Assembly (NCBI GenBank): GCA_900315775.1
Contig: ONAJ01000016.1
Location: 1 to 64,000, forward strand
Source: an uncultured Prevotella sp.
Lineage (GTDB): Bacteria > Bacteroidota > Bacteroidia > Bacteroidales > Bacteroidaceae
Length of the DNA stretch: 64,000 nt
Reading direction: 5' to 3'
The position numbers were made by a program, and so were the translations under genes. Below, in pieces: positions 24,645-32,949 of the stretch; within the stretch, counting starts at the first letter, position 1; the number at the start of each line of letters is the position of its first letter. The notes under the pieces are model-generated. The model saw only the letters and a program-made list of their open reading frames with translations, did not search any database and was not told the DNA's origin.

Positions 24645-26273
24645 ATGAAAAAGATTATATTTGCGCTAAGCATGTTGGCTGTAATGCCAGCAGTAGCACA
24701 GGAAACATACGAGAATGCTAAGATAGCTACTGAGGACCTTAATGGAACTGCACGCTATGTAGGTATGGGTGGAGCAATGGATGCCCTGGGAGCTGATATC
24801 TCTACAATAGGTAGCAACCCCGCAGGTATTGGACTGTTCCGCAGCTCGTCGGTAAGTACCTCTTTCGGACTTGTCAGTCAGGGAGACGGTAAGAACTTCG
24901 GTCCTGGTAATAAGACTAATGCCAGCTTTGACCAGGTAGGATTTGTTGTGGCAACACGAACGGGAAATAGCTCGTTTGTTAACTTTGCCTTTAACTTTCA
25001 TAAGAGTAGAAACTTCGACTACATACTCTCTGCCGCAGGACCTCTTAATAGAGCATCACAGCATAAACAGTCGTATATAAAGGCCGTTGCTGACCCTGTA
25101 GCAGGTTCACAGGAGACGACATTTGCCATTAATCGTGCACAGAGTGGAAATCTTTATGGCGACTTCTACTGGTCGAGTCAGTTGGATAACCTTTATTATA
25201 ACACCTTTATCTATGATAATAACGCACAATACGGATATTGCGACGCTTCGGGTTACAACTTAGACCGTGCACATACAGGCTATATCGGGGAGTATGACTT
25301 CAATATCAGCGGAAACATTAACAACCGCTTGTACCTCGGTCTTACGATAGGTATCCACGATGTTCACTACCGTGCTTACGGAGAATATACCGACTATATC
25401 ATCAACTCAGATAATACTCCTGCAGGTAATCTCACCGTTGTCGATGACAGAAGAATCACCGGTTCTGGTTTCGATATTAAGTTAGGAGCTATCGTGCGTC
25501 CTATAGAAGATTCTCCTTTCCGTTTAGGAATTTCTATCGCAACACCAACGTTCTATGACTTGAAGACACGTAATACAACGTATCTCAATAACACAACATC
25601 CTATGCTGCTTACAATCGTAACTACAGCACAGCACATACCTATGAGTTTAAGCTCTATACCCCTTGGAAGTTTGGTGTTAGTCTCGGTCATACCGTAGGC
25701 GACTTCCTCGCCCTTGGTGCAAGCTACGAATATGCTGACTATGGTAGTATGGACACTCGTAGGAAGACTGGCTCTACCTACGACTGGTACAACAACACAT
25801 ATTACGACAACAGCAAGAGTGATGATGTTATGAATCGCCACACTGAGCGCACCCTGAAAGGTGTAAGCACTCTGAAACTTGGTGGAGAATATAAGCCTAT
25901 CCCTGAGATGTCATTCCGACTGGGCTACAACTATGTTAGTCCTATGTATAAGAAGGAAGGCTATAAGGATGTTTACCTTGACTCATACGGCACTAACTAT
26001 TCAACAACTACCGACTATACCAACTGGGAGGCAACACACCGCATGACGGTAGGTGTAGGATATGCTTTCGATGAGCATTTCAGTATGGATTTGGCTTATC
26101 AGTTCAGCTCACAGAAAGGTACGTTCTTCCCATTCCGTGATGACTGGGTTGATGAAGTTTATAAGAACGATCAAGGAGCTTTGGTAAAAGAAGAAATTGA
26201 TAACAATGCTGACGGAAGAAGCGTGAAGAACCGTCGTCATCAGGTACTTTTAACACTCGGATATAGATTCTAA
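24645..26273 (+). CDS. outer-membrane transport protein, OmpP1/FadL/TodX-like
   Basis: 542 residues. Signal peptide ending AVA|Q. The N-terminal block 'ARYVGMGGAMDALGADISTI' plus 'SNPAGIGLFRSSSVS' is the FadL-type hatch/plug signature. The rest is amphipathic beta-strand sequence ending in aromatic Phe ('LLTLGYRF'), as in 14-stranded outer-membrane barrels. It probably imports hydrophobic substrates; annotation as a 'hemin receptor' is common for this family but unsupported here. Its stop codon overlaps the ATG of the next gene (TAATG), indicating coupling. Confidence 0.82.
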   Translation: MKKIIFALSMLAVMPAVAQETYENAKIATEDLNGTARYVGMGGAMDALGADISTIGSNPAGIGLFRSSSVSTSFGLVSQGDGKNFGPGNKTNASFDQVGFVVATRTGNSSFVNFAFNFHKSRNFDYILSAAGPLNRASQHKQSYIKAVADPVAGSQETTFAINRAQSGNLYGDFYWSSQLDNLYYNTFIYDNNAQYGYCDASGYNLDRAHTGYIGEYDFNISGNINNRLYLGLTIGIHDVHYRAYGEYTDYIINSDNTPAGNLTVVDDRRITGSGFDIKLGAIVRPIEDSPFRLGISIATPTFYDLKTRNTTYLNNTTSYAAYNRNYSTAHTYEFKLYTPWKFGVSLGHTVGDFLALGASYEYADYGSMDTRRKTGSTYDWYNNTYYDNSKSDDVMNRHTERTLKGVSTLKLGGEYKPIPEMSFRLGYNYVSPMYKKEGYKDVYLDSYGTNYSTTTDYTNWEATHRMTVGVGYAFDEHFSMDLAYQFSSQKGTFFPFRDDWVDEVYKNDQGALVKEEIDNNADGRSVKNRRHQVLLTLGYRF

Positions 26274-27757
26274 TGAAGAAAAAACTTATTACTTTATTGC
26301 TGGCTACAATGTTCGTTGCGGACATCTGTGGTCAGCAATATGTCGCTCCAAAGAGAGAGTTCCGCGGAGCATGGATTCAGGCTGTTAATGGTCAGTGGAT
26401 AGGAATGGGTACAAAGAAAATGCAGCAGACGCTGACCTATCAACTTGACGAGTTACAAAAAGACGGCGTCAACGCCATAATATTCCAGGTACGCCCTGAG
26501 TGCGATGCCCTCTACAAGAGCGACATTGAGCCGTGGAGTCGTTTCCTTACAGGTGAACAAGGTGTGGCGCCATCGCCTTATTGGGACCCTCTGGAGTGGA
26601 TGGTAGAACAATGTCATCGTCGTGGTATGGAACTGCATGCATGGATAAACCCTTATCGTGCTAAGACAAAGAATACTACGAAACTCGCAAGCAACCATAT
26701 TGCCATAAAGCATCCGGAACGCGTGTTCCCCTACGACAATCTCTTTATCCTTAACCCGGGACTTCCCGAAAACAGTGAGTTTATATGTCATGTGGCAGGC
26801 GACATACTCCGTCGTTATGATGTTGACGGACTGCACATAGACGACTATTTCTATCCGTATCCTGTAGCAGGACAGAAAATTCCCGACGACAGAGAGTTTA
26901 ATATCTATAACAACGGAATAACAAATCGTGGTGACTGGCGTCGCGACAACGTGAATCGCTTCATCAAAGAACTTCACGACACTATCCAGGCTGTTAAACC
27001 TTGGGTTAAGTTTGGCGTGTCGCCATTTGGTATCTATCGTAACAAACGTAATGACGAAAACGGCAGTCTAACCAACGGCTTACAGAACTATGACGATCTC
27101 TATGCTGATGTTCTCTTGTGGGTGAACAAGGGATGGGTGGACTATTGCGTGCCGCAGATATATTGGGAAATAGGAAACAAAGCTGCCGACTACGAAACTC
27201 TTATAAAGTGGTGGGATCAGTATTGCGGAACGCGTCCCTTATATATTGGTGAAGACATAGAACGTACAGTAAAGAATGCCGACAAGAACAATCCTCGTAC
27301 CAACCAGATGGCTGCGAAGTTCAGACTCCATCAGCAGTCACGCAATGTACAGGGTACCGTATTGTGGTATGCTAAGGCTGCTGTCGATAATATAGGCAAC
27401 TATGGTCAGAACCTCCGCAACTACTATTGGAAGACTCCTGCCTTGCAGCCGTTAATGCCTTTCATAGACAAGAAGGCACCAAAGAAAGTAAAGGGTCTTA
27501 AGGCTCTTGATTTCGGTGAGGGTCCTATGCTTATGTGGCAGGCTCCGAAGAGTCGCACTTGGCATGATGATGCCGTAAGCTATGTCGTTTATCGCTTTGA
27601 ACGCGGCGAGAAAGTAAACATCAATGACCCGTCAAAGATTGTTACTATCACTCGTACTCCTTTTGTAGAGCTTCCTGAGAAGTCGAAGGCTACTTACGTA
27701 GTTACAGCACTCGACAGGATGAGTAATGAGAGCAAAGGAAAGAAAGTAAAGTGGTAA
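26273..27757 (+). CDS. family-10-like glycosyl hydrolase (GHL10/DUF187, YngK-type)
   Basis: 494 residues. Signal sequence of about 20 residues. The GHL10 domain starts 'PKREFRGAWIQAVNGQWIGM', with 'GVNAIIFQVRPECDALYKS', 'GMELHAWINPYRAKT', 'YDVDGLHIDDYFYPYP' and 'WVKFGVSPFGIYRN', the conserved barrel strands. C-terminal ~90 residues look like a fibronectin-type beta domain ('VSYVVYRFERGEKVN'). The family acts on glycans, possibly peptidoglycan-derived or polysaccharide; the exact bond is not known from sequence. A shorter paralogue is at 45120-46490. Confidence 0.85.
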   Translation: MKKKLITLLLATMFVADICGQQYVAPKREFRGAWIQAVNGQWIGMGTKKMQQTLTYQLDELQKDGVNAIIFQVRPECDALYKSDIEPWSRFLTGEQGVAPSPYWDPLEWMVEQCHRRGMELHAWINPYRAKTKNTTKLASNHIAIKHPERVFPYDNLFILNPGLPENSEFICHVAGDILRRYDVDGLHIDDYFYPYPVAGQKIPDDREFNIYNNGITNRGDWRRDNVNRFIKELHDTIQAVKPWVKFGVSPFGIYRNKRNDENGSLTNGLQNYDDLYADVLLWVNKGWVDYCVPQIYWEIGNKAADYETLIKWWDQYCGTRPLYIGEDIERTVKNADKNNPRTNQMAAKFRLHQQSRNVQGTVLWYAKAAVDNIGNYGQNLRNYYWKTPALQPLMPFIDKKAPKKVKGLKALDFGEGPMLMWQAPKSRTWHDDAVSYVVYRFERGEKVNINDPSKIVTITRTPFVELPEKSKATYVVTALDRMSNESKGKKVKW

Positions 27758-27790
27758 AAAAAGTGCTGACCTTCTGGTCAGCACTTTTCA
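27757..27790. terminator. bidirectional terminator
   Basis: Stem AAAAGTGCTGACC (27758-27771) / GGTCAGCACTTTT (27776-27788) with a 4-base loop between convergent genes. It overlaps the 3' end of the NfnAB coding region. Confidence 0.8.
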
Positions 27791-30135
27791 AGATATTCGT
27801 GCATGTTGTGAGCGGCACGTCGTCCGTCACCCATAGCAAGGATTACTGTCGCTCCGCCTCGTACGATGTCACCACCTGCGAAAATCTCGCTACGTGAACT
27901 TTGCATCTGTTCGCTGACAGCGATAGTGTTCTTACGTCCCAGCTCAAGACCCTCGATGCTCTTTGGAACGAGTGGGTTAGGAGAGACACCAATAGCTACG
28001 ATAACCTGGTCAACGTCCAATGTTACCGTCTTGCCCTCAACGGGAACAGGACTGCGACGTCCTGATGCGTCGGGCTCCCCGAGTTCCATAACCTGAAGAA
28101 CAGCCTGCTTTACAGCACCTTGTTCGTCGGCGATATACTCTATAGGATTATGCAACGTAAGGAATTTTATTCCTTCTTCCTTAGCGTGCTTAACCTCTTC
28201 GAGACGTGCTGGCATCTCGACCTCAGAGCGACGATAAACCAATGTTACGTCGGCACCAAGACGTTTTGCCGTACGACAAGAGTCCATAGCTGTGTTACCA
28301 CCACCGACAACGAGAACACTCTTTGCTGGGTTCAACGGAGTGTCGGTAAGAGGATTTGCTGCATCCATAAGGTTCACACGGGTGAGGTACTCGTTAGAAG
28401 ACATAATGTTTATGGCGTTCTCACCTGGGATGTTCATGAAGTTCGGCAGACCGGCACCAGAACCGACAAAGATACCCTTGAAACCTTGTTTCTCGAGTTC
28501 GTCAACGCTGATGGTCTTTCCTACGATAACGTCAGTCTGGAAGTGTACTCCCATCTTGGCGAGGTTCTCTATCTCTACGTCAACAATCTTGTTTGGCAGA
28601 CGGAACTCTGGAATACCATATTTCAGCACACCGCCAATTTCGTGAAGAGCCTCGAAGACATAAACATCATAGCCTTTCTTCACCATATCGCCAGCAAACG
28701 AAAGTCCAGCAGGACCAGAACCCACAACAGCTATCTTCATGCCGTTAGAAGGTGCTATCTCTGGAAGAGAGATATTGCCGCTTTCGCGTTCGTAGTCGGC
28801 AGCAAAACGCTCCAGATAACCTATGGCTACTGCAGGCTCGTTCATCTTCAGGTGAATACACTTACTTTCACATTGTTTCTCCTGTGGACAAACGCGTCCG
28901 CAGACAGCGGGAAGGGCAGAAGTGTTCTTGAGAACCTTCGCTGCAGCAAGGAACTGTCCACGCTCTATGTTCTTGATAAACGACGGGATATTGATGTTCA
29001 CAGGACAACCCTCTACACACGATGGTTTTGCACAGTCAAGACAACGCTTAGCCTCCGTCATCGCCATCTCCTTGGTAAGTCCTATATTAACCTCTTCGGT
29101 ACGTGTTGTAGCACGATAGACGGGGTCGAGTTCAGGCATTACGACACGCTCTATCTGCGTGCGCTCCTTTGGTTTCATAGATGCACGGAGCTCTTTACGC
29201 CACTCTGCATCGCGGTCTGTAAGTATATCAATACTATCGTTAGTAGGGTCAGCATCCATTGAGATGCTTGAGGCAGAATTATCAATTGTCAATTCTCCGT
29301 TGTCAGTTGAGGCTATATGCTCCTCAAAGTGAGCCATCTCTTCCTGCTCCTCACGCTTAAAGGTGCCCATACGCTTGAACATTTCGTCCCAGTCAACGAG
29401 AGCTCCGTCGAACTCAGGACCGTCGATGCAGACGAACTTCGTCTTGCCACCGATAGTAAGTCGGCAGGCTCCACACATACCTGTTCCGTCCACCATAATG
29501 GTGTTCAGCGATACTTCGCAAGGAATATTATGCTTCTGTGCTGTGAGGTTAGAGAACTTCATCATGATGGGAGGACCAATGGCGAATACCTTATCGACAT
29601 GTTCCTGCTCGAAGAACTTCTCCATACCTACAGTTACCACACCTTTCTCACCGTAGCTGCCGTCGTCAGTCATGATGATGACCTCGTCTGACGACTCGCG
29701 TACTTTATCTTCTAAGATTATAAGGTCTTTAGAACGACCGGCCATAACAGAGAGCACTCTGTTGCCTTTTGCCTTGAGAGCCTGAATGATGGGGAGCATA
29801 GGAGCCACACCAAGACCGCCGCCGGCACATACTACTGTGCCGTACTTCTCAATCTTTGTCGGGTTACCGAGTGGTCCTACAACGTCGGCAACATAATCAC
29901 CCTCGTTGAGTACACAAAGTTTCTTTGAACTCAAGCCAACCATCTGTACAACAAGGGTTATCGTTCCCTTCTCAATGTCGGCTCCAGCAATTGTTAAAGG
30001 CATTCTCTCGCCACGTTTGTCAACTCTGACGATAACGAAGTTTCCCGCTTTTCTGCTCTTGGCAATCAGCGGAGCTTCAATTTCAAATAGGAATACCTTC
30101 TCTGAAAACTGTTCTTTCCTTACAATCTTGTTCAT
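27778..30135 (-). CDS. fused ferredoxin-NADP reductase-like / NADPH-dependent glutamate synthase flavoprotein (NfnA-NfnB type)
   Basis: 785 residues. The N-terminal ~265 residues are a PyrK/NfnA-like FAD/NAD module with a 2Fe-2S Cys set ('GTGMCGACRLTIGGKTKFVC'). The C-terminal ~480 residues are GltD/NfnB-like: 4Fe-4S ligands ('CLDCAKPSCVEGCPV', 'CGRVCPQEKQCESKC'), an FAD site 'VVGSGPAGLSFAG' and an NADPH site 'VVGGGNTAMDSCR'. As two polypeptides in other bacteria these form the electron-bifurcating NADH-dependent ferredoxin:NADP oxidoreductase; the fusion is common in Bacteroidota. The linker (about 275-289) is encoded by an AT-rich repeat-like segment. It is probably cotranscribed with serS, 10 bp upstream. 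Confidence 0.88.
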   Translation of the reverse strand: MNKIVRKEQFSEKVFLFEIEAPLIAKSRKAGNFVIVRVDKRGERMPLTIAGADIEKGTITLVVQMVGLSSKKLCVLNEGDYVADVVGPLGNPTKIEKYGTVVCAGGGLGVAPMLPIIQALKAKGNRVLSVMAGRSKDLIILEDKVRESSDEVIIMTDDGSYGEKGVVTVGMEKFFEQEHVDKVFAIGPPIMMKFSNLTAQKHNIPCEVSLNTIMVDGTGMCGACRLTIGGKTKFVCIDGPEFDGALVDWDEMFKRMGTFKREEQEEMAHFEEHIASTDNGELTIDNSASSISMDADPTNDSIDILTDRDAEWRKELRASMKPKERTQIERVVMPELDPVYRATTRTEEVNIGLTKEMAMTEAKRCLDCAKPSCVEGCPVNINIPSFIKNIERGQFLAAAKVLKNTSALPAVCGRVCPQEKQCESKCIHLKMNEPAVAIGYLERFAADYERESGNISLPEIAPSNGMKIAVVGSGPAGLSFAGDMVKKGYDVYVFEALHEIGGVLKYGIPEFRLPNKIVDVEIENLAKMGVHFQTDVIVGKTISVDELEKQGFKGIFVGSGAGLPNFMNIPGENAINIMSSNEYLTRVNLMDAANPLTDTPLNPAKSVLVVGGGNTAMDSCRTAKRLGADVTLVYRRSEVEMPARLEEVKHAKEEGIKFLTLHNPIEYIADEQGAVKQAVLQVMELGEPDASGRRSPVPVEGKTVTLDVDQVIVAIGVSPNPLVPKSIEGLELGRKNTIAVSEQMQSSRSEIFAGGDIVRGGATVILAMGDGRRAAHNMHEYLEKC

Positions 30136-30145
30136 AATGTCTTTA

Positions 30146-31462
30146 TTAGTCTATGATATCAAATCCGCAATAGGGAACCAGCGCAGCAGGAATCTTTATG
30201 CCGTTCTCTGTCTGGTTGTTCTCAAGCAGCGCAGCTACGATACGAGGCAAGGCGAGTGCAGAGCCGTTAAGGGTGTGACAAAGCTCTGTCTTCTTTGTCT
30301 CAGCATTACGATAACGACACTTCAAACGGTTTGCCTGGTATGTGTCGAAGTTAGATACCGACGATACCTCGAGCCATCGTTTCTGTGCTTCGGAATATAC
30401 TTCAAAGTCGTAGCAGATAGAAGATGTAAACGACTGGTCACCACCGCAGAGAAGCAGTATGCGGTAGGGCAGCTCCAACTTCTTCAAGAGTCCTTCTACG
30501 TGTGCAAGCATTTCCTTGTGACTCTCCTTAGAGTGCTCGGGCTTGTCGATACGTACTATCTCTACCTTTGAGAATTCATGAAGACGGTTAAGACCACGAA
30601 CGTCCTTACCGTATGATCCTGCCTCACGACGGAAACACTCTGTGTATGCGCAGTTCTTGATAGGCAGGTCTTTCTCGTCGAGGATAACGTCTCGATAGAT
30701 GTTTGTTACGGGAACCTCTGCGGTAGGGATAAGGTAGAAGTCGTCAACCTCAGCGTGGTACATCTGTCCTTCTTTGTCTGGCAACTGACCTGTGCCGTAA
30801 CCTGACGCAGCATTAACAACTGTAGGAGGCATAATCTCTGTGTAACCACTCTTGCGTGCCTCGTCGAGGAAGAAGTTTATAAGTGCTCTCTGCAGACGTG
30901 CACCTTTTCCTATATATACAGGGAAACCGGCACCTGTTATCTTCACTCCGAGGTCGAAGTCTATGAGGTTATATTTCTTTGCCAGTTCCCAGTGTGGCAG
31001 ACGTGCTGACTCCACAACGGGGTTTGCTGTCCAGTTGCCTACGGTGTCGTCGGGAGTGCACTCCTTGAGATTAGACTTCACCACGTGATTGTCTTCTGCA
31101 CTTTTTCCCTCAGGAACTTCGTCGTATGGGATGTTAGGAATCTGACAGAGTAGGGCAGTAAGGTCTTCCTGAGCCTGTGTCATGATGTCTTCGAGTTTCT
31201 TCGAAGCCTCTTTCATCGTCTGCACATTACTCTTTATCTTCTCAGCCTCTTCCTTTTGCCCCTGTTTCATGAGCATACCAATCTGTGCTGCCATTTTCTT
31301 GGCGTCAGAGAGGTTTGCGTCAAGTTCTTGCTGAGCCTCACGACGTTTTTTGTCTATTTCGATTACTTTGTCAATAGCTTCACGTGCTCCTTGGAAGTTT
31401 TTCTTTTCCAACCCACGTATTACTTTCTCCTTATCTTCTGTAATAATTTTAAGTGTAAGCAT
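30146..31462 (-). CDS. serS: serine--tRNA ligase
   Basis: 438 residues, full length. N-terminal coiled-coil tRNA-binding arm (about 25-105). Class II core with motif 2 'YTECFRREAGSYGKDVRGL' and C-terminal motif 3 'LNGSALALPRIVAALLENNQ'. Its promoter -7 box is on the minus strand at 31485-31492. Confidence 0.96.
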   Translation of the reverse strand: MLTLKIITEDKEKVIRGLEKKNFQGAREAIDKVIEIDKKRREAQQELDANLSDAKKMAAQIGMLMKQGQKEEAEKIKSNVQTMKEASKKLEDIMTQAQEDLTALLCQIPNIPYDEVPEGKSAEDNHVVKSNLKECTPDDTVGNWTANPVVESARLPHWELAKKYNLIDFDLGVKITGAGFPVYIGKGARLQRALINFFLDEARKSGYTEIMPPTVVNAASGYGTGQLPDKEGQMYHAEVDDFYLIPTAEVPVTNIYRDVILDEKDLPIKNCAYTECFRREAGSYGKDVRGLNRLHEFSKVEIVRIDKPEHSKESHKEMLAHVEGLLKKLELPYRILLLCGGDQSFTSSICYDFEVYSEAQKRWLEVSSVSNFDTYQANRLKCRYRNAETKKTELCHTLNGSALALPRIVAALLENNQTENGIKIPAALVPYCGFDIID

Positions 31463-31484
31463 AATATTTTGTTTATTAATGCTG

Positions 31485-31492
31485 CAAAAGTA
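31485..31492 (-). promoter_or_regulatory. serS promoter -7 box
   Basis: The minus strand reads TACTTTTG, matching TAnnTTTG, 22 bases upstream of the serS start and immediately after the rpmA terminator. Confidence 0.55.
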
Positions 31493-31495
31493 AGC

Positions 31496-31533
31496 AAAAA
31501 TCCCGAACCTTGCAAAAGGAACGGGATTTTTGT
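31496..31533 (-). terminator. rplU-rpmA terminator
   Basis: Ten-bp stem AAAAATCCCG (31496-31505) / CGGGATTTTT (31522-31531), giving a T-run on the minus strand about 30 bp after the rpmA stop. Confidence 0.8.
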
Positions 31534-31563
31534 TATTTGTTTGGAATAATTTTTAATTTAAAT

Positions 31564-31827
31564 TTAAGCTTGAGCATCAGGTATTACTGATACAACACTC
31601 TTGTTGTGGAAACCTTTGTGGAAGTTTACTACACCATCAACAAGTGCATAAAGAGTATCGTCCTTACCTATTGCTACATTCTTACCAGGGTTGTGCTTAG
31701 TACCACGCTGGCGAACGATGATGTTACCAGCAACACACTTCTGACCGCCCCAGATTTTAACGCCGAGTCTTTGTGCAGCACTCTCGCGTCCGTTCTTAGA
31801 ACTACCTACACCTTTCTTATGTGCCAT
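31564..31827 (-). CDS. rpmA: 50S ribosomal protein L27
   Basis: 87 residues. Begins [20 protein letters not shown], the conserved N-terminal tail that reaches the peptidyl-transferase centre. There is no cleavable N-terminal extension of the Firmicutes type. It is cotranscribed with rplU 19 bp upstream. Confidence 0.97.
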   Translation of the reverse strand: MAHKKGVGSSKNGRESAAQRLGVKIWGGQKCVAGNIIVRQRGTKHNPGKNVAIGKDDTLYALVDGVVNFHKGFHNKSVVSVIPDAQA

Positions 31828-31846
31828 TTCTTGTTCCTCCTCTGTT

Positions 31847-32164
31847 TTAAGCGATTACTGATTTAATTTCTATCTGGCTGAACTGCTGACGATGTCCGTT
31901 CAGTTTGCGATAACCCTTACGACGCTTCTTCTTGAATACAAGAACTTTGTCGCCCTTTACGAGTGGGTTAAGTACTTCAGCCTCAATTTTTGCACCATTT
32001 ACAGTTGGTGTTCCTACTGTGACAGCACCCTCGTTATCAACGAGCAGCACCTTGTCAAATTCAACAGCCTTGCCTTCCTCGGCATCCTTGATGTGGTTTA
32101 CAAAGAGCTTCATGCCCTTTTCAACTTTGAACTGTTGACCGTTAATTTCTACAATTGCGTACAT
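31847..32164 (-). CDS. rplU: 50S ribosomal protein L21
   Basis: 105 residues. '[17 protein letters not shown]' at the start and '[20 protein letters not shown]' near the end are the L21 signatures. First gene of the rplU-rpmA operon, preceded by a GC-rich leader of about 85 nt. Confidence 0.97.
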   Translation of the reverse strand: MYAIVEINGQQFKVEKGMKLFVNHIKDAEEGKAVEFDKVLLVDNEGAVTVGTPTVNGAKIEAEVLNPLVKGDKVLVFKKKRRKGYRKLNGHRQQFSQIEIKSVIA

Positions 32165-32503
32165 TGTTTTTTATAATGTTTAAACGGGTTTTTCCGCTGG
32201 GCGCAGGACGTTGTGCCCTGTCTTATTTGAGCCTCCACGGACTAAATCGGGCGCAAAGGTACACTTTTTTTTCATAACTACAAAATAAATTGAGCGATTT
32301 TTTGCCTTTTATATATTTATTTGTGTTCCGAATAAACTCATGTTCTTTTACATTCTCTGTCCTCAAAATTGTGATTTTTTGATAAAAATATTACGTGATA
32401 ATCAGGAAATTATAAAAAAAAATACAAAAAAGTTACATTTTTGTTGCAGGTTTTGTAAAAAGTTAGTATATTTGCAAGCGAAATATCAATCTGGACTATT
32501 ACT
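32165..32503. promoter_or_regulatory. 339-bp divergent control region with rplU leader
   Basis: The rplU promoter box reads TACCTTTG on the minus strand (complement at 32254-32261), giving a 5' leader of about 85 nt with an imperfect hairpin (GGGCACA...TGCGCCC type, 32199-32218) that could be a ribosomal-protein autoregulatory element; this is not proven. The middle (32270-32450) is AT-rich with no ORF. The AraC-like gene has TATATTTG at 32467-32474. Confidence 0.5.
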
Positions 32504-32941
32504 ATGAACAAGTACAACATTACCCCAAGAAAAGAGAATAACGCAGCTTATCGCAGCTTAGTGAATCCTATTCTTATGGATGAACTGAAGGAAAAGATAT
32601 TGCGAATAATTCTCTTAGAAAAAAAGTACAAGGAACCTCACTATTCTGCAAAGAAACTGGCGCAAGAACTTGGAACGAATACTCGTTACATTTCTGCTGT
32701 TATAAGTGTTCGTTTCCACACCAATTACACCTCTTTTATTAATAAGTTCCGCATAGACGAGGCTATGGCTCTTATGACAGACAAGCGCTACAAAGGTCTT
32801 AATATGCAGGATATTAGTGCGATGGTAGGCTTTTCTAATCGTCAGTCGTTCTATTCGGCTTTCTATAAGGTGAATGGAATTACTCCGTTGACTTATCGCA
32901 AACAGCAATTAAAAAAGACAGAAGAAAAAAAAGAAAAATAA
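32504..32941 (+). CDS. AraC-type DNA-binding domain protein
   Basis: 145 residues, essentially a stand-alone AraC/XylS domain. First HTH around 'YSAKKLAQELGTNTRYISAV', second around 'MQDISAMVGFSNRQSFYSAF' followed by 'KVNGITPLTYRKQQ'. No ligand-binding or receiver domain, so the controlling signal is not visible. The C-terminus is Lys/Glu-rich. It ends 8 bp before the M49-like peptidase gene and is probably cotranscribed with it. Confidence 0.85.
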   Translation: MNKYNITPRKENNAAYRSLVNPILMDELKEKILRIILLEKKYKEPHYSAKKLAQELGTNTRYISAVISVRFHTNYTSFINKFRIDEAMALMTDKRYKGLNMQDISAMVGFSNRQSFYSAFYKVNGITPLTYRKQQLKKTEEKKEK

Positions 32942-32949
32942 ATCAATCA

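Noticed and set aside
28120-29262. 380-codon open frame antisense to the NfnA-NfnB fusion
   Set aside because: Shadow of a conserved gene; no recognisable domain, no promoter or start context.
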